A stretch of 64,000 bases of DNA from Gordonia crocea (lineage in GTDB: Bacteria > Actinomycetota > Actinomycetes > Mycobacteriales > Mycobacteriaceae): NCBI RefSeq assembly GCF_009932435.1, contig NZ_BJOU01000001.1, positions 620,001 through 684,000 on the forward strand, in the 5' to 3' direction. The notes beneath the pieces are model-generated. The model saw nothing but the letters and a program-made list of their open reading frames with translations, was not told where the DNA came from and did not search any database. Of the stretch, positions 47,345-59,464 are shown in pieces. A program made the translations under genes and the position numbers. Position 1 is the stretch's first letter. Every line of letters starts with the position of its first letter.

Positions 47345-48580
47345 GTGACCACGACTACCGCCCCGCCCGCCGCCCGCACCGTCGGTGCCGCGGCCTGGGT
47401 ACCCGTCGGCGGAGCGCTCTTCGTCAGCGCGTGGGGCGGCAACCAGTTCACCCCGCTGCTGGTCATGTACAAGCAGCACGGCCTGTCCGGGGTGGTCGTC
47501 GACACCCTTCTCTTCGTCTACGTCTTCGGTATCGTGCCGGCGTTGCTCATCGGCGGCCCCGCATCGGACCGCTGGGGACGGCGGCCGCTGATGTTGCCGG
47601 CGCCGATCCTGGCCGGCCTCGGGTCGGTGGCACTGGCCATGGGCGCCGACTCGGTCCTGCTCCTCAGCATCGGCCGGCTGCTGAGCGGTGTCGCCCTCGG
47701 CCTGGCGATGGCCGTCGGCGGATCATGGGTGGCCGAGCTCTCCCGCGCCGCCGGCACCCCGATCGGCGTCGGTGCCCGCCGCGCCACGATGTGCCTGACC
47801 GCCGGCTTCGGGGTCGGGGCCGCCGTCGCCGGCGTTGCCGCCCAATGGGGCCCCTGGCCGACGGTGCTGCCCTACATGGTGACCGTGGCGCTGGCCGCGG
47901 TGTCCTCCGCAACGCTGTGGCGCGTCCCGGAGACCCGTTTCCGCGACGCGGAGCGGACCACCAGCCTCCTCGCCGACCTGACGATCCCCTCGGCGCTGAC
48001 CGCCCGGTTCCTCCTCGTCGTCGCGCCGGTGGCCCCGTGGGTGTTCGGCGCCTGCGCAATCGCGTATGCGATCCTGCCCGACCTGCTGAGCGATCACACC
48101 TCGATGCCCATCGCGCTCGCCGCGGCGTGCTGCGTCATCGGGCTGGCCGCCGGATTCGGCATCCAGTCCGTCGGGCGCCGGATCGACCGGCCCAACAGCG
48201 TGCGCGGCATGGTCGTGGCGCTGGTCGTACTCGCCGCGGGGCTGGGAATGGCGATCGCCGCCGAGGCGACGCGCAGCATCCCGGTCGCCTTGTTCGCCGC
48301 GGCCGTCCTCGGCTGCGGATACGGGATGGCGCTGATCGGCGGGCTCCTCGAGGTGCAGCGCATCGCCGGTCCCGACGACCTCGGCGGGCTCACCGCGGTC
48401 TTCTACGCGCTCACCTACATCGGCTTCGGCTCACCGGCGCTGCTGGCCTGGCTGGCCCAGCGGTACCCGTCGCTGGACTACCGGCAGTTCTTCCTGTTCG
48501 GATTGGTCATGATCGTCGTCGGGCTGGTTGCCGTCCTCGTCGGCGGCCGGGTCCATCGCCGAGCGGCGACGAATCCGTAG
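47345..48580 (+). CDS. MFS transporter
   Basis: A 411-residue protein with about 12 membrane helices. The MFS motif A is GPASDRWGRRPLM between helices 2 and 3, followed by SIGRLLSGVALG. It is likely a drug or metabolite exporter; the substrate is unknown. The galE -10 box lies across its stop codon. Confidence 0.85.
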   Translation: MTTTTAPPAARTVGAAAWVPVGGALFVSAWGGNQFTPLLVMYKQHGLSGVVVDTLLFVYVFGIVPALLIGGPASDRWGRRPLMLPAPILAGLGSVALAMGADSVLLLSIGRLLSGVALGLAMAVGGSWVAELSRAAGTPIGVGARRATMCLTAGFGVGAAVAGVAAQWGPWPTVLPYMVTVALAAVSSATLWRVPETRFRDAERTTSLLADLTIPSALTARFLLVVAPVAPWVFGACAIAYAILPDLLSDHTSMPIALAAACCVIGLAAGFGIQSVGRRIDRPNSVRGMVVALVVLAAGLGMAIAAEATRSIPVALFAAAVLGCGYGMALIGGLLEVQRIAGPDDLGGLTAVFYALTYIGFGSPALLAWLAQRYPSLDYRQFFLFGLVMIVVGLVAVLVGGRVHRRAATNP

Positions 48581-48583
48581 ACT
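48578..48583 (+). promoter_or_regulatory. -10 box of leaderless galE promoter
   Basis: TAGACT includes the TAG stop of the MFS gene and is followed by seven bases and ATG 48591. Confidence 0.5.
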
Positions 48584-48590
48584 GCCCACC

Positions 48591-49612
48591 ATGCGTGTTC
48601 TCCTCACCGGCGGGGCCGGATACATCGGTGCGCACACCGCGGTCGAATTGGTCGCCGCCGGGCATGAGGCGGTGATCTTCGACGACTTCTCCTGCTCGAG
48701 TCCGGTCGCCATCGGCCGCATCAACGAGATCACCGGCACGACGGTGCCGTTCCGCGAGATCGATGTGACCGACGCCGACGCCGTGCGCGCCGGAATCGAG
48801 GAGACCGGGCCTTTCGACGCGATCATCCACCTCGCCGCGCGCAAGGCAATCGGCGAATCGGTCAGCATGCCGCTGGAGTACTACGCGAACAACGTCGGGT
48901 CGACGCTGGTCATGCTGGGCGCGATGCGCGACCACGGGATCGGCACCTTCCTGTTCTCCGGCACCGGCACCGTCTACACCCACCAAGAGGACCTCCCGTT
49001 TGTGGAGACCTCCCGCACCGGGCTCGACCTGCCCAACCCGTACAGCAAGTCCAAGCGGATGTGCGAAGAAGTCATGCGCGACTTCGCCCGGACCGATCCG
49101 GACAAGCGACTCATCGGACTGCGGTACTTCAACCCCATCGGCGCCCATGACAGCGGACTGATCGGCGAGGATCCGCAGGGTATCCCCAACAACCTGATGC
49201 CCATCGTCGCGCGGGTGGCCGCCGGGATCCTGCCGCAGGTGAGCGTGTTCGGCCGCGACTACGACACCGCCGACGGCACCGCGCTGCGCGACTACATCCA
49301 CGTCGTCGACCTCGCGAAAGGCCACCTCGCGGCCATCGAGAACGCCGAGCCGGGCATGGCGTTCTTCAACCTGGGGACCGGGCGGCCGTCGAGCGTCCTC
49401 GAACTCATCGCGGCTTTCGAGGCCGCCTCCGGGGCGACCGTCCCCACCGTCGACGCCCCGCGTCGGCCGGGGGACGCCCAGGCCACCTATTGTCTGCCCG
49501 ACAAGGCGCACGCCCAGTTGGGCTGGGCGGCCGAATGCGGGATTGAACGCGCCTGCCGCGACTACTGGCGCTGGCAAGAGCGGAACCCGGAAGGCTACCG
49601 GTCCGCCGAGGC

Positions 49613-49616
<4 letters not shown>
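48591..49616 (+). CDS. galE: UDP-glucose 4-epimerase (extended SDR)
   Basis: A 341-residue epimerase that interconverts UDP-glucose and UDP-galactose, the galactan precursor of the mycolata wall. GGAGYIGAHT binds NAD. YSKSK holds the catalytic Tyr and Lys. The usual Ser of the triad is Thr (FSGTGTVY). It overlaps the next gene by ATGA. Confidence 0.9.
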
Positions 49617-52821
<3,205 letters not shown>

Positions 52822-52824
52822 CGC

Positions 52825-53451
52825 ATGGAGATTCGCGAACTGTCCGTCAACGGTGCCTGGGAGTTCACGCCGGTTCAGCACGGTGACAGCAGAGGGGTGT
52901 TCCTCGAGGCGTTCAAAGCCCCGCTGCTGGCGGAGGTGATCGGCCACGATCTGGACCTGGCGCAGGTCAACGTGTCGGTGTCGGCGGCCGGTTCGGTGCG
53001 CGGCGTCCACTTCGCCGATGTGCCGCCCGGACAGGCCAAGTACGTCACGTGCGTCGCCGGTGCCGTGCTCGACGTCATCGTCGACATCCGGGTCGGCTCA
53101 CCGACTTTCGGCCACCACGACACCGTTCTCCTCGACGACACCGACCGCCGCGCGGTGTACCTGGCCGAAGGGCTGGGGCATGCGTTCTGCTCACTCGCCG
53201 ACGGCTCGACCGTCGCCTATCTGTGCTCCACCGGCTACAACCCGGGCGCCGAGCACGGCGTCAACCCGATGGATCCGGCGCTGGGGATCGACTGGCCGAC
53301 CACCGCGCGCGACGGCTCACGGCTGACATTCGAGTTGTCGGCGAAGGACACCGCGGCACCGACCTTGGCCCAAGCCCGCGAACAGGGATTGTTGCCCGAG
53401 TACGACGCGGTCGTGGCCTATCTGGCGCAGCGAGCCCTGCTCGACCAGTAG
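52825..53451 (+). CDS. rmlC: dTDP-4-dehydrorhamnose 3,5-epimerase
   Basis: A 208-residue cupin-fold enzyme. The catalytic His is in SVRGVHFAD, Asp in VIVDIRVGSPTFG, and the Tyr in YLCSTGYNPGAEHG. It forms an operon with rmlA. The product, dTDP-rhamnose, supplies the arabinogalactan linker. Confidence 0.94.
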   Translation: MEIRELSVNGAWEFTPVQHGDSRGVFLEAFKAPLLAEVIGHDLDLAQVNVSVSAAGSVRGVHFADVPPGQAKYVTCVAGAVLDVIVDIRVGSPTFGHHDTVLLDDTDRRAVYLAEGLGHAFCSLADGSTVAYLCSTGYNPGAEHGVNPMDPALGIDWPTTARDGSRLTFELSAKDTAAPTLAQAREQGLLPEYDAVVAYLAQRALLDQ

Positions 53452-53499
53452 CAGCCCTTATTCCGACAATTCGGACATCGACCGCGGGTGGGGGTCGCC

Positions 53500-53530
53500 C
53501 GGGCGTACGGTTCGCCTACCCGTGGAGGCG
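53500..53530 (+). promoter_or_regulatory. Promoter-hairpin repeat, copy 1
   Basis: A 31-base element starting CGGGCGTACGGTTCGCC. TACGGT is a possible -10; CGCCTAC and GGAGGCG form a hairpin with one mismatch just after the expected start site. It is repeated at 54142 with two differences. Confidence 0.6.
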
Positions 53531-53562
53531 GTGGGCCTTCACCCGCACCGTGGAGGTCGATC

Positions 53563-54063
53563 ATGGCCGGAAGGCGTCGTCGGAGGATTTTGGGTGGCGT
53601 GGCGGCCGCGGGGCTGACACTGGCCCTTGTTGGCGCGTGTGGCTCGGAGGACCCTGCACCGTACCGGGAATCGTTGAGCGCCACGCAGGCTGCCCAGGCC
53701 ACACGGGCGGCCAACGAGCAGTTCATGCGCGACTACATGCAGACCGGGGCGTTGTCGGCGGTGCAGCCCGGGCCCGCCAGGGCAAAGATCGTCGACGAGT
53801 TCGGCCGCAAGACGTGCCCGGGTTCGCCGGCGGCAGAAAACCTCGTCCGCCTCCGGGCGGCGATGGACCGGTTCACCTACGTCCCCGGTGTCCACGCGGA
53901 GGTTGTCGGAGTGTTCTCGGAGAGAGGGAAGGACGCCAGTGTCATCGCGATCGCGCGGGACGTCGATCCGGCTAAGAAGACGAAGCCGGCGTCGAAGGTC
54001 TTCCGGGTGGAACTAGGCGAGAATGCGGGCAAGACCTGTGTGCGGAAAGAGACGACGCTCTGA
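53563..54063 (+). CDS. Lipoprotein, first of three tandem paralogues
   Basis: A 166-residue lipoprotein. A basic start (AGRRRRR), a hydrophobic core and lipobox LVGACGSE predict lipid attachment at Cys25 or so. The mature part has YRESLSATQAAQATRAANEQ, a Cys in KTCPGS and a Cys in KTCVRKE, shared with the two following genes. GGAGG lies seven bases before ATG 53563. The family is not recognised. Confidence 0.78.
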   Translation: MAGRRRRRILGGVAAAGLTLALVGACGSEDPAPYRESLSATQAAQATRAANEQFMRDYMQTGALSAVQPGPARAKIVDEFGRKTCPGSPAAENLVRLRAAMDRFTYVPGVHAEVVGVFSERGKDASVIAIARDVDPAKKTKPASKVFRVELGENAGKTCVRKETTL

Positions 54064-54141
54064 CCGGCGGATTCGTTGCGTCTCGCCACTATCGAAAGTT
54101 TTCCCGTTGAAAGCTTGAATGTTCAGACTCTGGGTCGGTCT

Positions 54142-54172
54142 CGGGCGTACTGTTCGCCTACCCGTGTAGGCG
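54142..54172 (+). promoter_or_regulatory. Promoter-hairpin repeat, copy 2
   Basis: The second 31-base copy, starting CGGGCGTACTGTTCGCC. TACTGT is a possible -10; CGCCTAC/GTAGGCG form a perfect seven-pair hairpin with loop CCGT. Confidence 0.6.
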
Positions 54173-54204
54173 CCCGGCCTCGCAGGTGGTCGAGGAGGAT
54201 GACG

Positions 54205-54714
54205 ATGACCGAAAAGCGCCGTAGGGGAGCGTGTTTGGCGGCGGTACTCGCGGCGGTGGCGGCTGGAGCCGTTGTCACCGGCTGCGGGAGCGACGAGGCG
54301 GCGAACTATCAATCCCAGTTGAGCTCGGTGCAGGCCAAACAGGCGACGGCCGAGTCCAACGAGAAGTTCGCCACCGAAATCGTCCAGGGGGACCAGCACC
54401 TCAACAACGTCGCGGGTGCGGCCCGGATGGCGGAGTTCGATGCGTTGGCCGCCAAGATGTGCCCCGGTTCGACGGCCGCGAAGCGATTGGCCAAGCTGAA
54501 GTCGGACGGCAAGGTGGAGGGCTTCGGCTACTTCCCGGCCAAGAAGACCGAGATCGTCGGGGCGTGGACCGAGAAGGATCCTAACAACGTCATGGTCGTC
54601 GCGACCAACCGCTTCCCTGAAGACTCGCAGGCCAAGAAGTCGACCATGGCGATCCGGGTCAGTCTCGGTGCCGACGGCGGTCGCACCTGCGCGCAAGACA
54701 TGACACGACAGTGA
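54205..54714 (+). CDS. Lipoprotein, second of three tandem paralogues
   Basis: A 169-residue lipoprotein with lipobox VVTGCGSD. Mature start NYQSQLSSVQAKQATAESNE matches the neighbours; two conserved Cys (KMCPGS, RTCAQD) may form a disulfide. GGAGG is six bases before ATG 54205; ATG 54199 is too close to it. Confidence 0.78.
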   Translation: MTEKRRRGACLAAVLAAVAAGAVVTGCGSDEAANYQSQLSSVQAKQATAESNEKFATEIVQGDQHLNNVAGAARMAEFDALAAKMCPGSTAAKRLAKLKSDGKVEGFGYFPAKKTEIVGAWTEKDPNNVMVVATNRFPEDSQAKKSTMAIRVSLGADGGRTCAQDMTRQ

Positions 54715-54724
54715 GGTGAGGGCG

Positions 54725-55237
54725 ATGTCTCAACGGCACCTCGTTCGCGCGTTGGTCGTGACCGCCGTCGGCGCGGGCCTGGCCGTGTCAGTGGTCGGTT
54801 GCGCCTCCGACGACGGCGCGCAGTACCAGACCCAGCTGAGTTCCATCCAGGCCCAGCAGTCGGCGCAGGAGGCCACGGTGGCGGCGGCCCGCGGCTTTAC
54901 CCAGGACCTGGGGCCGGTCTATGCGCTCCCGCCGGGGCCCGAGCGCGCGAAGTGGTTTGAGAAGTCCATGTCCACCGCCTGCCCGGGATCGGAAACCGCG
55001 AAGGAATATCAGAAGTCGAAAGACACTGGCTGGATCGACCGGCTCCAGCACCAGCCGGGCACCAAGACCGAGGTCATCGGTGCCTTCCCCGACAAGAACC
55101 CAGGCGAGGTCATCGTCGTCGCTCGCACGCTGGGTCTGACTCCGCCGCCGGGACAGAAGTACTTCGCACAGGTCAGTCGCATGACCATCGGTACCAACGC
55201 GGGTAAACCCTGCGTGAGCAAGATTGTCTACCTCTAG
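54725..55237 (+). CDS. Lipoprotein, third of three tandem paralogues
   Basis: A 170-residue lipoprotein with lipobox SVVGCASD and QYQTQLSSIQAQQSAQEA, TACPGSETAKEY and KPCVSK. It starts ten bases after the second copy and has no copy of the promoter repeat, so it is cotranscribed with it. Its last four bases overlap the convergent aminopeptidase gene. Confidence 0.78.
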   Translation: MSQRHLVRALVVTAVGAGLAVSVVGCASDDGAQYQTQLSSIQAQQSAQEATVAAARGFTQDLGPVYALPPGPERAKWFEKSMSTACPGSETAKEYQKSKDTGWIDRLQHQPGTKTEVIGAFPDKNPGEVIVVARTLGLTPPPGQKYFAQVSRMTIGTNAGKPCVSKIVYL

Positions 55238-56598
55238 GAGCGCAGCGGGAACGGCGGCAGTGCCGGCTCACGCAGCCACGCCTGCCACAGGTCGCCGAGT
55301 GCCTGGGAGGAGTGGCCGGCGGCCAACGTCGTGAAGTCCTCGGTGCTGACCGAGCCGTAGCGGTACTTGTCGGTCCAGTGGCGCAGCAGCGCGAAGAAGG
55401 ATTCGTCGCCGATGCGCAAGCGCAGCGCGTGCAGGGTCAGCGCGCCGCGCTTGTAGACCCAGTCCTCGAACATGAGGTCGGGACCGGGATCGGTGAGCGG
55501 CCGCCGCCCGCGTGACGCGGCCAGTTTGGCGTAGTAGTGGTGGGCCCACTCGTCGGCGCTGCGGCCGCCGCTGTGCTCGCTCCACAGCCACTCGGCGTAG
55601 CAGGCGAAGCCCTCGTGCAGCCAGATGTCCTTCCAGCGTGCCAGGGTGACCGAGTTGCCGAACCACTGGTGAGCCAATTCGTGGGCGACGAGGCGCTCGG
55701 CATCGTTTGCCGGTTCACAGTGATTGGCCCCGAACGTGGAGAACCCCTGTGCCTCCAGCGGGATGTCCAACGGATCCTCGGTGACGACGGCGGTGTAGCG
55801 GGGGAACGGGTAGGGGCCGAAAAGCCGGGTGAAGAGGTCGAGCATCTGTACCTGCGGCTCGAACCGGGCACGCGCCTGCGCCCGCAGGGCGCGGGGGGCG
55901 ACGAGGTCCACCGGGACCGGCGACTTCGCCAGCGAGACCGTCTCGTACTGGCCGATCTGGATCGAGGCGAGGTAGGTGGTCATCGGCTCGGTCTGCTCGA
56001 ACACCCAGCGTGTCTGCGCGGCCTTGGTGCGTTTCTCGGTCAGCACGCCGTTCGCGACCACCGAGAACGGGGAGTCGGTGGTGATCGCGATGCGGTAGCT
56101 GGCCTTGGAGACGGGGTGGTCGTCGCAGGGAAACCACGACGGTGCGCCGTTGGGTTGATTGGCGCACAGCGAACCCGCGGTGAGTTCCTCCCAGCCGACC
56201 TCGCCCCAGCGTCCGCGGATCGGGCGGGGGTTCCCGGCGTAGCGCACCTTCACCGACAGGGCGCCGCCCGGCGGCACCGGGGTGGTCGGGGTGACGGTGA
56301 GCTTTCCCTTGCGGTGGGTGTGGCGGGCGCGGGCACCGTTCACGAGGACCTGGGTGACGCTCATCGTCGGCGCCAAATCCAGCTGAAGACGGGCCAGATG
56401 CGCCTTGGCAGTCGCGGTGATGATTGCCGTTCCGGCCAGCCGGTTCGTGGTCACCTTGTATTGAAGATCGAGATCGTAGCGGGAGACGCGGTAGCCGGTG
56501 TTGCCGTTCTCCGGCAGGTAGTCGTCGATGATGTCGTCGGGATTGCCGAGCACGGGGGCCTGTCGTCCGTGCCGGAGGGCACCTGACTTCCCGGGCAC
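55234..56598 (-). CDS. M1-family metallo-aminopeptidase
   Basis: A 454-residue zinc peptidase. The zinc motif HELAHQWFGN and the third ligand in WLHEGFACYAE are intact. The N-terminal beta-saddle domain is present; the C-terminal helical domain of PepN is absent, as in short actinobacterial M1 members. GTG 56598 with GGGGAG seven bases upstream is chosen. No signal peptide is visible. Confidence 0.88.
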   Translation of the reverse strand: MPGKSGALRHGRQAPVLGNPDDIIDDYLPENGNTGYRVSRYDLDLQYKVTTNRLAGTAIITATAKAHLARLQLDLAPTMSVTQVLVNGARARHTHRKGKLTVTPTTPVPPGGALSVKVRYAGNPRPIRGRWGEVGWEELTAGSLCANQPNGAPSWFPCDDHPVSKASYRIAITTDSPFSVVANGVLTEKRTKAAQTRWVFEQTEPMTTYLASIQIGQYETVSLAKSPVPVDLVAPRALRAQARARFEPQVQMLDLFTRLFGPYPFPRYTAVVTEDPLDIPLEAQGFSTFGANHCEPANDAERLVAHELAHQWFGNSVTLARWKDIWLHEGFACYAEWLWSEHSGGRSADEWAHHYYAKLAASRGRRPLTDPGPDLMFEDWVYKRGALTLHALRLRIGDESFFALLRHWTDKYRYGSVSTEDFTTLAAGHSSQALGDLWQAWLREPALPPFPLRS

Positions 56599-56800
56599 GT
56601 AGCGCTCCCCTCGCTTCGGCGAATCCCGGGCGGTTCCCGGATCCTGCCCAACGCTACCCGGCTGCGTCTCATCCGTCCGGCTGAGTCGTCGGCGGACCCG
56701 ATCCGGACCGTGCCAAGCGCCGGTGTGAACCTTCGTCACCTGGCACGATGGACGACAGTCGGATGGTCGCCGACCGTCCGGCCCGACGAGAGGACCGACG

Positions 56801-57241
56801 ATGGCATTTCTCCGCACTCCCGCCTTACTCATTGCCCGCGTTATTCTGGGCATCATCTTCATCGCCCACGGATGGCAGAAGTTCTCCAACGGGCTCGACG
56901 CGACGACCGCCGGCTTCGACGCCATGGGGGTACCGATCCCGCGGGCGTCGGCCTTCTTCGCCACCTGGGTCGAACTCATCGGCGGCGCGGCCCTGATCCT
57001 GGGCGTGCTGCTGCCGTTGTTCGGCACCTTGCTCGCGCTCAACATGGTCGGCGCGGCCCACTTCGCCCACTGGGACAACGGATTCTGGAACACCGACAAG
57101 GGGTACGAGTTCGTCCTGGCCCTGGCCGCGGGGGTTCTCGCGGTCGGCTTTGCCAATGCCGGGGTCGTGTCGATCGACCACTACCTGTTCAAGCGCGTCG
57201 GGAAGCCGCGGACCGTCGTCGTCGACGAGGCCGGTGCGTAG
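56801..57241 (+). CDS. DoxX-family membrane protein
   Basis: A 146-residue protein with four membrane helices. ARVILGIIFIAHGWQKF and WVELIGGAALILGVLLPL are DoxX hallmarks. GAGAGGA precedes the ATG. A paralogue follows 55 bases later. In mycobacteria a DoxX protein joins a superoxide-detoxifying membrane complex; that role is not shown here. Confidence 0.83.
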   Translation: MAFLRTPALLIARVILGIIFIAHGWQKFSNGLDATTAGFDAMGVPIPRASAFFATWVELIGGAALILGVLLPLFGTLLALNMVGAAHFAHWDNGFWNTDKGYEFVLALAAGVLAVGFANAGVVSIDHYLFKRVGKPRTVVVDEAGA

Positions 57242-57258
57242 CCGCCCGATAAGGCCGG

Positions 57259-57272
57259 TTAGGGTGCCCTAA
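57259..57272. promoter_or_regulatory. Palindrome between the two doxX genes
   Basis: TTAGGGTGCCCTAA is a perfect six-base inverted repeat with two central bases. It is 24 bases before the second DoxX start, a possible operator. Confidence 0.45.
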
Positions 57273-57296
57273 GGGGTAATCACCGAAAGGCATCCG

Positions 57297-57734
57297 ATGA
57301 CCAACCTGCGCACCATCACGCAATTCCTGTTCCGCATCACCCTCGGCGTCGTCTTCGTCGCCCACGGCTGGGAGAAGCTGTACATCAAGGGCGTCGACAA
57401 GACGGCGATGATGTTCGACAAGCATCTGCACATTCCGTTCCCGACGGCTGCGGCCCACTTCGCGACGTGGGCCGAACTCCTCGGCGGACTCGCGCTCATC
57501 GTCGGCGTGCTGCTGCCCTTCGTCGGCGTCCTTCTCGCCGCGACGATGATCGGCGCCGGGTACTACGGCCATCACGAGAACGGATTCTGGATCCAGCAGA
57601 ACGGGTGGGAGTACAACTTGGTCCTGGCCGTCGCGGTTCTGGCCGTCGGCTTCGCCGTGCCGGGGGTCGCTGCGGCCGATCATTACCTCAAGGGTCGGCG
57701 CACGCGTTCCGCTGACGACACCGTGACCGCCTAG
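57297..57734 (+). CDS. DoxX-family membrane protein
   Basis: A 145-residue four-helix protein, similar to its neighbour (ITLGVVFVAHGWEKL, WAELLGGLALIVGVLLPF). GAAAGG lies before the ATG. The pair is probably a tandem duplication. Confidence 0.83.
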   Translation: MTNLRTITQFLFRITLGVVFVAHGWEKLYIKGVDKTAMMFDKHLHIPFPTAAAHFATWAELLGGLALIVGVLLPFVGVLLAATMIGAGYYGHHENGFWIQQNGWEYNLVLAVAVLAVGFAVPGVAAADHYLKGRRTRSADDTVTA

Positions 57735-58231
57735 ACGGTATGGGGTGTGATGCGCCGAGCTGCCGGTTCGTCCTCGCGGTAGAGGGCGGGGAGAGTACGC
57801 GGCCGTCGCCGGCGGGGTGGTGAAAGGGCGGGGGCCGCGTCATCCGTTCGGGGCCGCGGGCAATACCGCGGGTTCGGCGAGTGTGCCCGCCAGCGTGCTC
57901 ATCTAGGCCGCGTGGCCCAACGTACCTCTTGGTGCCGACTCCTTGCGTATCGCTTGATCTGCACAGACGCCAGATAGTCGGGTTACGACCCCCAGGGCCG
58001 GTGCCTTATTCCCCGAAAGGGGGCGAGATACGAGCGTGGAACGTTAGCACCCGAGACTCCCACTCGGGGGATCGCCGGCCGAGGCGGAGAGCGCGCTGGG
58101 CCGGACCGTGGACGCCGTCGGCTGTCTGGGAACGAACCGATCGTCACGCGAGAGGCAAAGACGGACAAATCGCGCATGGTTCAAGGCGGGCGCGATCTTA
58201 TATCGCACCAGGTCAACCGCGGAATATCTCC
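57735..58231. other. Gene-free stretch with several hairpins
   Basis: No coding region is supported in these 497 bases. CCGCGG repeats at 57854-57871 may terminate the doxX transcript. Between 57980 and 58068 several hairpins cluster: GGGT/ACCC, CCCC-GAAA-GGGG (58011-58022), an outer GGTGC/GCACC and CCCGAG/CTCGGG (58050-58068). This could be a structured RNA. Confidence 0.4.
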
Positions 58232-58259
58232 TTGTCAGACTCTTGATCTAGTGTAGAAT
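58232..58259 (+). promoter_or_regulatory. Promoter of DUF222/HNH gene
   Basis: -35 TTGTCA (58232-58237), a 16-base spacer and -10 TAGAAT (58254-58259). The DUF222 start is about 70 bases downstream. Confidence 0.6.
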
Positions 58260-58337
58260 GTAGATAGAAGATCATCAGTACATAGTTTCTAATCCGAGTC
58301 CGCACAATATGATGCGAACCCGCGCATGGGGGGCCTC

Positions 58338-59110
58338 ATGAACCACGACGAACTCGCTGGCATCGTCACCACGCTGGCCGATGACCTGGCGCCGACCGCG
58401 GTCGAATCCGGTACCGGTGTGGGTGCCTTGTTGGCCTCGGCCGAAGCTATCGCCGACGACAAGGCTCTGTTGGGGGTGATGGTCACCGCGGTGCGGATGG
58501 GCAACATCGCCTCGTATCTGTTGGCCGCGGCGACCGCTCGCGCCGAGGCCATCGGTATCCCGGTGCGGCATCGGTTGAAGAACGGCCGGGACCTCTTGCG
58601 GGAGTTGCCGTTGGCGCCGGCCACCGTCAACCGGGTGGCCCGGCTCGCACAGCACTTGAATGATCTGCCGAACCTGGTGCGTGACGTCCGTGACGGTGAC
58701 TTGGGTATTGAGCATGCGGATGCGGTGATCCGGGGTCTCGACCACGTTGCCACCCGGATGGGTGCCGCTGGTTTCGACGAGATGCGGGAGAAGACTGCGA
58801 CGACGTTGTTGGCGCATGCCCGGATCGATCAGCCCGCCCAAGTGATGGAGAAGGCCCGCGAACTGGGCCACGAGTTGGCGCCGTTGGATCCGCCATCCAC
58901 TCCGCCGGCGGACAATCCGTCGTTGAACCAGGCATCGATCACCCGGACTGATGAAGGACGGGTCACTTTGGAAGCCGATTTGGATCAGTTGTCTGGGGAG
59001 AAACTCCACACCGCGCTAGACGCCCTGGCGAAACCGATCCCCGCTCCCGACGGCTCCCCCGATCCACGTCCCCGGGCCCAACGCACCGCCGACGCCCTAG
59101 TCAGCGTGAT
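58338..59110 (+). pseudogene. DUF222/HNH endonuclease gene, 5' part (split by IS3 element)
   Basis: The N-terminal 257 codons of a DUF222 protein (13E12-type repeat family of mycolata). The helical DUF222 region is intact (MNHDELAGIVTTLADDLAPT onward). The frame runs on into the IS and stops at 59158 after 15 foreign codons. ATG 58338 has a G-run upstream; ATG 58326 is possible. The 3' part resumes at 60392. Confidence 0.9.
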
Positions 59111-59179
59111 TGACCCGCCCGGCGGTTCCTGGACAGTCTCCCGACTATTGTCGGGTTGAGCTGGAATGGGAGCATTCGT

Positions 59180-59464
59180 ATGCCACGGAAGTATTCTGCT
59201 GAGTTTAAGTCCTCCATCGCGTTGGAGGTGATCGAGCATTCGCGGCCGATCTCGGCGGTCGCGAAAGAGAACAGCGTCTCGGAGCAGTCTGTGTCTCGGT
59301 GGGTTCAGATTTATCGGAAGGAGCATCCGGAGTTGGAAGATCAACTCAATGAGTCCGAACGCGATGAATTGATTCGTCTGCGTCGACAGAATGCGCGGTT
59401 GAAGGAGGAGGTCGAGATTTTGGGAAAAGCGACTGCCTTCTTCGCCAAGAAGTCTCAACCGTAG
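59180..59464 (+). CDS. IS3 transposase OrfA
   Basis: A 94-residue DNA-binding protein with a helix-turn-helix (SAVAKENSVSEQSVSRWVQI) and a C-terminal leucine-zipper-like coil (ELIRLRRQNARLKEEVEIL). GGGAG lies eight bases before ATG 59180. The heptamer at 59422 allows a shift into orfB. Confidence 0.92.
   Translation: MPRKYSAEFKSSIALEVIEHSRPISAVAKENSVSEQSVSRWVQIYRKEHPELEDQLNESERDELIRLRRQNARLKEEVEILGKATAFFAKKSQP
59422..59428 (+). promoter_or_regulatory. -1 ribosomal slippery heptamer
   Basis: G GGA AAA is in the orfA reading frame and fits X XXY YYZ. A -1 slip reads GGG AAA and joins the orfB frame, which stays open to 60342. Confidence 0.75.

Noticed and set aside
57259..57272. IdeR/DtxR iron box
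   Set aside because: Half-sites TTAGG and CCTAA are present, but the spacing is four instead of nine bases.
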